Assembly (NCBI GenBank): GCA_964446865.1
Contig: CAYURD010000025.1
Span: 1 to 44,714 of the forward strand
DNA length: 44,714 nucleotides
Source of the DNA: Glaciecola sp964446865
GTDB taxonomy: Bacteria; Pseudomonadota; Gammaproteobacteria; Enterobacterales; Alteromonadaceae
Direction of reading: 5' to 3'
Both the position numbers and the translations under genes were made by a program. Position 1 is the first letter of the stretch, and each line of letters starts with the position of its first letter. Shown piece by piece: positions 41,632-44,714 of the stretch. The notes below the pieces were generated by a model, which had not been told where the DNA came from, did not search any database, and saw nothing but the letters and a program-made list of their open reading frames with translations.

Positions 41632-42357
41632 ATGTCAAGTGCATTTCTAAATAGGCTAGTTGGCACCATCATCGTTGTTGCGTTGATCGTGATATTTGTG
41701 CCCGAATTTTTAGATGGTGAAAAACGCATTAACCAACCTGAGTTTATGGACATCCCACCTGTATCCGATCTTGTTGAAGTTGAGCCTATTGAGGACTTTA
41801 ATACCGAAACGATAGAAAATACGCTTGTTCAACCCGTTGCCATCATTGATGAAACTGCATTAGACGATGATGAACAAGATAACGATGATAAACAAGATAA
41901 TGATGTGAACACAGATTCGCCTGTTACAGCGCAGGTAGAAGATACTGAAACACGCAATGCTGCAACCGATACAGCAGCAAATACTGCCGCCGCAAATCTC
42001 ACAGGTAATTCAGCAGAACAAGTACCTTCAGACACTCAGATAAGTGAGAGCCAACAAGATACCCCGCCGCCTGCAAATACTGATACCTTGTCGCAGATAG
42101 AAATCAAAGATTCGGGTTGGGTCGTTCAGTTAGGGAGTTTTCGTCACCAAAAGAATGTGCGAGAACTTGTGAAAAAATTAAATGACGCTGGCTATCGCGT
42201 TTACACCAGACCGGTGCAAACCGCAGCGGGCGAACTCACCAAAGTATTTGTTGGACCAGAGCTAGAGCGAGAAAAGCTCGAACTTGCGCTTCCGCATCTC
42301 AAAGAAGTGACAAAATTAACAGGTAAAATTACTGCATTTGAGGTTAGCGCTGGCTAG
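41632..42357 (+). CDS. dedD: SPOR-domain cell division protein DedD
   Basis: A bitopic inner-membrane protein that binds denuded septal peptidoglycan and promotes constriction. 241 residues: one N-terminal helix (LVGTIIVVALIVIFVPEFLD), a long acidic Thr/Asp/Asn/Gln-rich linker (about 35-155) and a C-terminal SPOR domain (WVVQLGSFRHQKNVRELVKK, about 160-238, ending with VFVGPELEREK). Position between folC and cvpA matches E. coli. The linker is low-complexity (DDDEQDNDDKQDND). Confidence 0.9.
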   Translation: MSSAFLNRLVGTIIVVALIVIFVPEFLDGEKRINQPEFMDIPPVSDLVEVEPIEDFNTETIENTLVQPVAIIDETALDDDEQDNDDKQDNDVNTDSPVTAQVEDTETRNAATDTAANTAAANLTGNSAEQVPSDTQISESQQDTPPPANTDTLSQIEIKDSGWVVQLGSFRHQKNVRELVKKLNDAGYRVYTRPVQTAAGELTKVFVGPELEREKLELALPHLKEVTKLTGKITAFEVSAG

Positions 42358-42391
42358 CTTTCTTTGGTAAACTTGCGGGCAAATGGATTCT

Positions 42392-42413
42392 GCTAGTAAT
42401 TTCTAGCCTTTTT
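42392..42413 (+). terminator. Weak terminator after dedD
   Basis: GCTAG (42392-42396) and CTAGC (42403-42407) form a five-base stem with a six-base loop, followed by CTTTTTT. It lies 35 bases after the dedD stop and 70 bases before cvpA. The stem is short, so some read-through is expected. Confidence 0.5.
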
Positions 42414-42483
42414 TACCTAAAGACCTCATGCTAACAACACTGTGTGCAAGCTTTCATCGATTAAATCGGGAATTTAAACGCCT

Positions 42484-42975
42484 ATGAATTGGTTCGATTT
42501 CACCATTATAGGTATTATCGTTCTATCCTCGCTGATCAGCCTGATACGCGGGTTTGTTAAAGAAGCTATTTCTTTGGTCATTTGGATAGCCGCTTTTGTT
42601 ATCTCTCGCACATTTCACCCTGAGCTTTCTCAGTTATTGACCCAAATTCAAGATCCCTTATTTCGTACCGCCAGCGCCGTTGCCATCTTATTTATTGGTA
42701 CATTGATTGCTGGCGCTTTATTAAACTATGTTATTTCGCAGTTAGTCAAAGCCACTGGCTTAGGCGGCACTGACCGCGTATTGGGCGTCGTATTTGGCGC
42801 ACTTCGAGGCGTATTAATCGCCAGCGCATTACTGTTTTTTATTGATACTTTTACCACCTTTGCAGATTCGCAATGGTGGCAAGATTCAGTGTTAGTGCCC
42901 GAATTTGGCGTGATCATTGAATGGTTTTTTGAATTTATGAAAGAGCGTTCAAGCTTTTTAAACGAGTCAACTTAA
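42484..42975 (+). CDS. cvpA: CvpA family membrane protein
   Basis: 163 residues with four hydrophobic helices, starting MNWFDFTIIGIIVLSSLISL. RGFVKEAISLVIWIAAFVIS, LFIGTLIAGALLNYVISQLV and GLGGTDRVLGVVFGALRGVLI are characteristic of CvpA. In E. coli it is needed for colicin V production and resistance to bile/stress, but its molecular role is unknown. It lies just ahead of purF, as in E. coli. Confidence 0.93.
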   Translation: MNWFDFTIIGIIVLSSLISLIRGFVKEAISLVIWIAAFVISRTFHPELSQLLTQIQDPLFRTASAVAILFIGTLIAGALLNYVISQLVKATGLGGTDRVLGVVFGALRGVLIASALLFFIDTFTTFADSQWWQDSVLVPEFGVIIEWFFEFMKERSSFLNEST

Positions 42976-43029
42976 GATCCGAATGCAGCAAGTCAGTGGT
43001 CTTTTTTGTTATTATTGGGAATCAAAGGT

Positions 43030-44547
43030 ATGTGTGGCATTGTAGGTATAGTCGGTAAAGATGACGTAAATCAATCAATTTATGATGCGCTCATCGTATT
43101 ACAGCATCGCGGCCAAGACGCAGCCGGCATAATGACAATTAAAGACAACATGTTTAATTTACGCAAAGCAAATGGCTTAGTGCGTGATGTTTTTCATACT
43201 CGTCATATGCATCGTTTAACGGGAAATGTAGGAATAGGGCATTGCCGATATCCTACGGCAGGCTCGTCAAGCTCTGCGGAAGCACAACCTTTTTACGTTA
43301 ATTCACCTTATGGTATTGCTTTTGCGCACAACGGTAATTTGACGAATGCTCATGAGTTACAACAAGAAGTATTTAAAATTGCACGCCGTCATATCAACAC
43401 AAGCTCTGACTCAGAGTTATTGCTCAATATATTTGCACATGCCTTAAGTCTGTCTACCAATTTAGATGTATCACCTGACGACATATTTTCTGCTGTAGAG
43501 ACGGTTCATAGTAAAATAAAAGGTGCATATGCAGTGGTTGCCGCCATTATTGGTAACGGTATGGTCGCCTTTCGGGATCCAAACGGTATTCGTCCGCTTG
43601 TATTAGGGAAACGTCATACCGTAAAAGGTGACGAGTATATGGTCGCATCAGAGAGCGTTGCGTTAGATGCGGTTGGTTTTTCTTTTATTCGAGATGTCGC
43701 CCCTGGTGAAGCTATTTATGTGAATGAAGAGGGTCAACTTTTTACTAAACAATGCGCGCCTAAAGTAGAGCATCATCCGTGTATTTTTGAATTTGTGTAT
43801 TTTGCCCGACCAGATTCGTTTATTGACGGTATTTCTGTTTATGCATCACGCGTAAACATGGGCAGAAAGTTAGGTGAGAAAATTAAGCGAGAGTGGTCAC
43901 ATCTTGATATAGACGTGGTTATCCCAATCCCAGAGACCTCTATGGACGTTGCTTTACAAATTGCCAATACACTTGATAAGCCTTATCGACAAGGCTTTGT
44001 AAAGAATAGATATATTGGTCGCACCTTTATTATGCCAGGCCAAACTCAGCGCAGAAAATCAGTTAGACGTAAGCTCAATGCCATATCTTCAGAGTTTAAA
44101 GGCAAAAACGTGTTGTTAGTGGATGATTCGATTGTGCGCGGCACGACCTCTGAGCAAATTATAGAAATGGCACGTGAGTCGGGCGCTAGTAAAGTATATT
44201 TCGCGTCTGCAGCACCCGAAATTCGCTTTCCAAATGTATACGGCATAGATATGCCATCGGCTAATGAACTCATTGCTTATGGTCGAGAAATACAACAAAT
44301 ATCTGACTGCATCAAAGCTGACGGCCTTATTTTCCAAGACATTAATGATTTGGTAGAAGCCGTTCGTGAAGAGAATCAATCAATCATGTCGTTCGAGACA
44401 TCTGTTTTTAACGGTTTATATGTGACTGGTGATGTTGACCAGAATTACCTCGAAAGTATTGATAAGGCAAGAGGCGAGGCGTCAAAAGCAAGCCCAACCA
44501 TTCAAACCGAGCTTAGCAATTTAGAAATGCATAATATGAGCAACTGA
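43030..44547 (+). CDS. purF: Amidophosphoribosyltransferase PurF
   Basis: Commits PRPP to purine synthesis by adding ammonia from glutamine. 505 residues from ATG 43030, so that MCGIVGI places the nucleophilic Cys2 at the mature N-terminus. HRGQDAAGI, GIGHCRYPTAGSSS and the N-terminal glutaminase blocks are followed by the PRPP loop VLLVDDSIVRGTTS. Upstream TTG in frame at 43006 would bury the catalytic Cys and is rejected. GGGA at 43017-43020 is a plausible Shine-Dalgarno. Confidence 0.96.
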   Translation: MCGIVGIVGKDDVNQSIYDALIVLQHRGQDAAGIMTIKDNMFNLRKANGLVRDVFHTRHMHRLTGNVGIGHCRYPTAGSSSSAEAQPFYVNSPYGIAFAHNGNLTNAHELQQEVFKIARRHINTSSDSELLLNIFAHALSLSTNLDVSPDDIFSAVETVHSKIKGAYAVVAAIIGNGMVAFRDPNGIRPLVLGKRHTVKGDEYMVASESVALDAVGFSFIRDVAPGEAIYVNEEGQLFTKQCAPKVEHHPCIFEFVYFARPDSFIDGISVYASRVNMGRKLGEKIKREWSHLDIDVVIPIPETSMDVALQIANTLDKPYRQGFVKNRYIGRTFIMPGQTQRRKSVRRKLNAISSEFKGKNVLLVDDSIVRGTTSEQIIEMARESGASKVYFASAAPEIRFPNVYGIDMPSANELIAYGREIQQISDCIKADGLIFQDINDLVEAVREENQSIMSFETSVFNGLYVTGDVDQNYLESIDKARGEASKASPTIQTELSNLEMHNMSN

Positions 44548-44548
44548 G

Positions 44549-44591
44549 TAAAAGCGACGCTTTTAGCAAATAATCTTCACCATTGTGGTGA
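44549..44591 (+). terminator. Two hairpins after purF
   Basis: TAAAAGC-GAC-GCTTTTA (44549-44565) starts two bases after the purF stop, and TCACCA-TTG-TGGTGA (44577-44591) follows. Neither has a strong T tract on the + strand; termination efficiency is uncertain. Confidence 0.45.
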
Positions 44592-44621
44592 GCGCACACC
44601 GTCTTTCTGGCAAGCGCATAC

Positions 44622-44714
44622 CGTCATTCTGGCGAAGGCCTAATACTGGTCAGTTAAGCCAAAACCCCGTCATTCCCGCGAAGGCGTAATACTGTTCGGT
44701 TAAGCCAAAACCCC
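44622..44714 (+). repeat. 46-bp tandem repeats, REP-like family, running off the window
   Basis: Two units beginning CGTCATTC, with the tail GAAGGCxTAATACTGxTC and AGTTAAGCCAAAACCCC or near variants, start at 44622 and 44668. A degenerate half unit lies at about 44599-44620. The same units occur in inverse orientation at 12281-12373. The array may extend past 44714. Confidence 0.88.

Noticed and set aside
43006..43029. Upstream extension of purF from a TTG
   Set aside because: PurF needs Cys2 exposed after Met removal; an extension would block the catalytic N-terminus.

Overview
The window looks like a chromosomal segment of a marine gammaproteobacterium, most likely of the order Alteromonadales (Alteromonadaceae, Glaciecola/Paraglaciecola/Alteromonas-like). 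This rests on the gene families and on gene orders shared with Escherichia coli and other gammaproteobacteria: tesA/ybbA-ybbP, folX-yfcH, trpL-EGD(CF)BA, rnm-yciO-scpA-scpB-rluB, and truA-accD-folC-dedD-cvpA-purF. DNA composition is moderate to AT-rich. REP-like palindromes built on GTCATTCCCGCGAAGGCGGG recur between genes. I ran no database search; family names come from reading motifs.

Layout. (1) 1-89: 3' end of tRNA-Glu and its terminator. (2) 262-7790: a membrane sensor with TPR repeats and a degenerate GGDEF domain, dusC, a 5'-nucleotidase lipoprotein, and a translationally coupled pair of exported amidohydrolases, the second lacking the metal site. (3) 7981-14853: tesA divergent from the ybbA-ybbP ABC system, then yfcH-folX divergent from an AI-2E family transporter. 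(4) 15242-19106: a small Tat-type lipoprotein plus GMC dehydrogenase pair, and a DASS/SLC13 anion symporter. (5) 19248-25094: a giant multidomain surface lipoprotein, interrupted by a 100-N assembly gap that is probably artefactual. (6) 25145-32437, minus strand: the complete trp operon with a classical attenuator (leader peptide with three tandem Trp codons) and yciI at its end. (7) 32583-33802, minus strand: a compact accessory island between the trp leader and rnm. (8) 34021-44547, plus strand: housekeeping genes for RNA turnover and modification, chromosome segregation, fatty-acid, folate and purine synthesis.

The most interesting part is the island. It holds a CcdA/CcdB toxin-antitoxin pair. 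Next to it are two tiny adjacent genes, 33635-33802 and 33454-33633, encoding precursors of 55 and 59 residues. Each has a textbook double-glycine leader (L at -12, E at -8, I at -7, I/V at -4, GG at -2/-1), and each leaves a predicted 38-residue, cysteine-free mature peptide. A two-helix 65-residue membrane protein follows and could be an immunity protein. This looks like an undescribed two-peptide bacteriocin (class II microcin-like) or peptide-signal cassette. No peptidase-containing exporter is in the window, so export would have to be supplied from elsewhere in the genome.

Other points: several families of tandem and inverted intergenic repeats shared between distant sites; a hairpin between the apparent Shine-Dalgarno and start codon of yciO; a candidate internal promoter ahead of trpD; and a tRNA D-arm-like remnant beside the 5'-nucleotidase gene.
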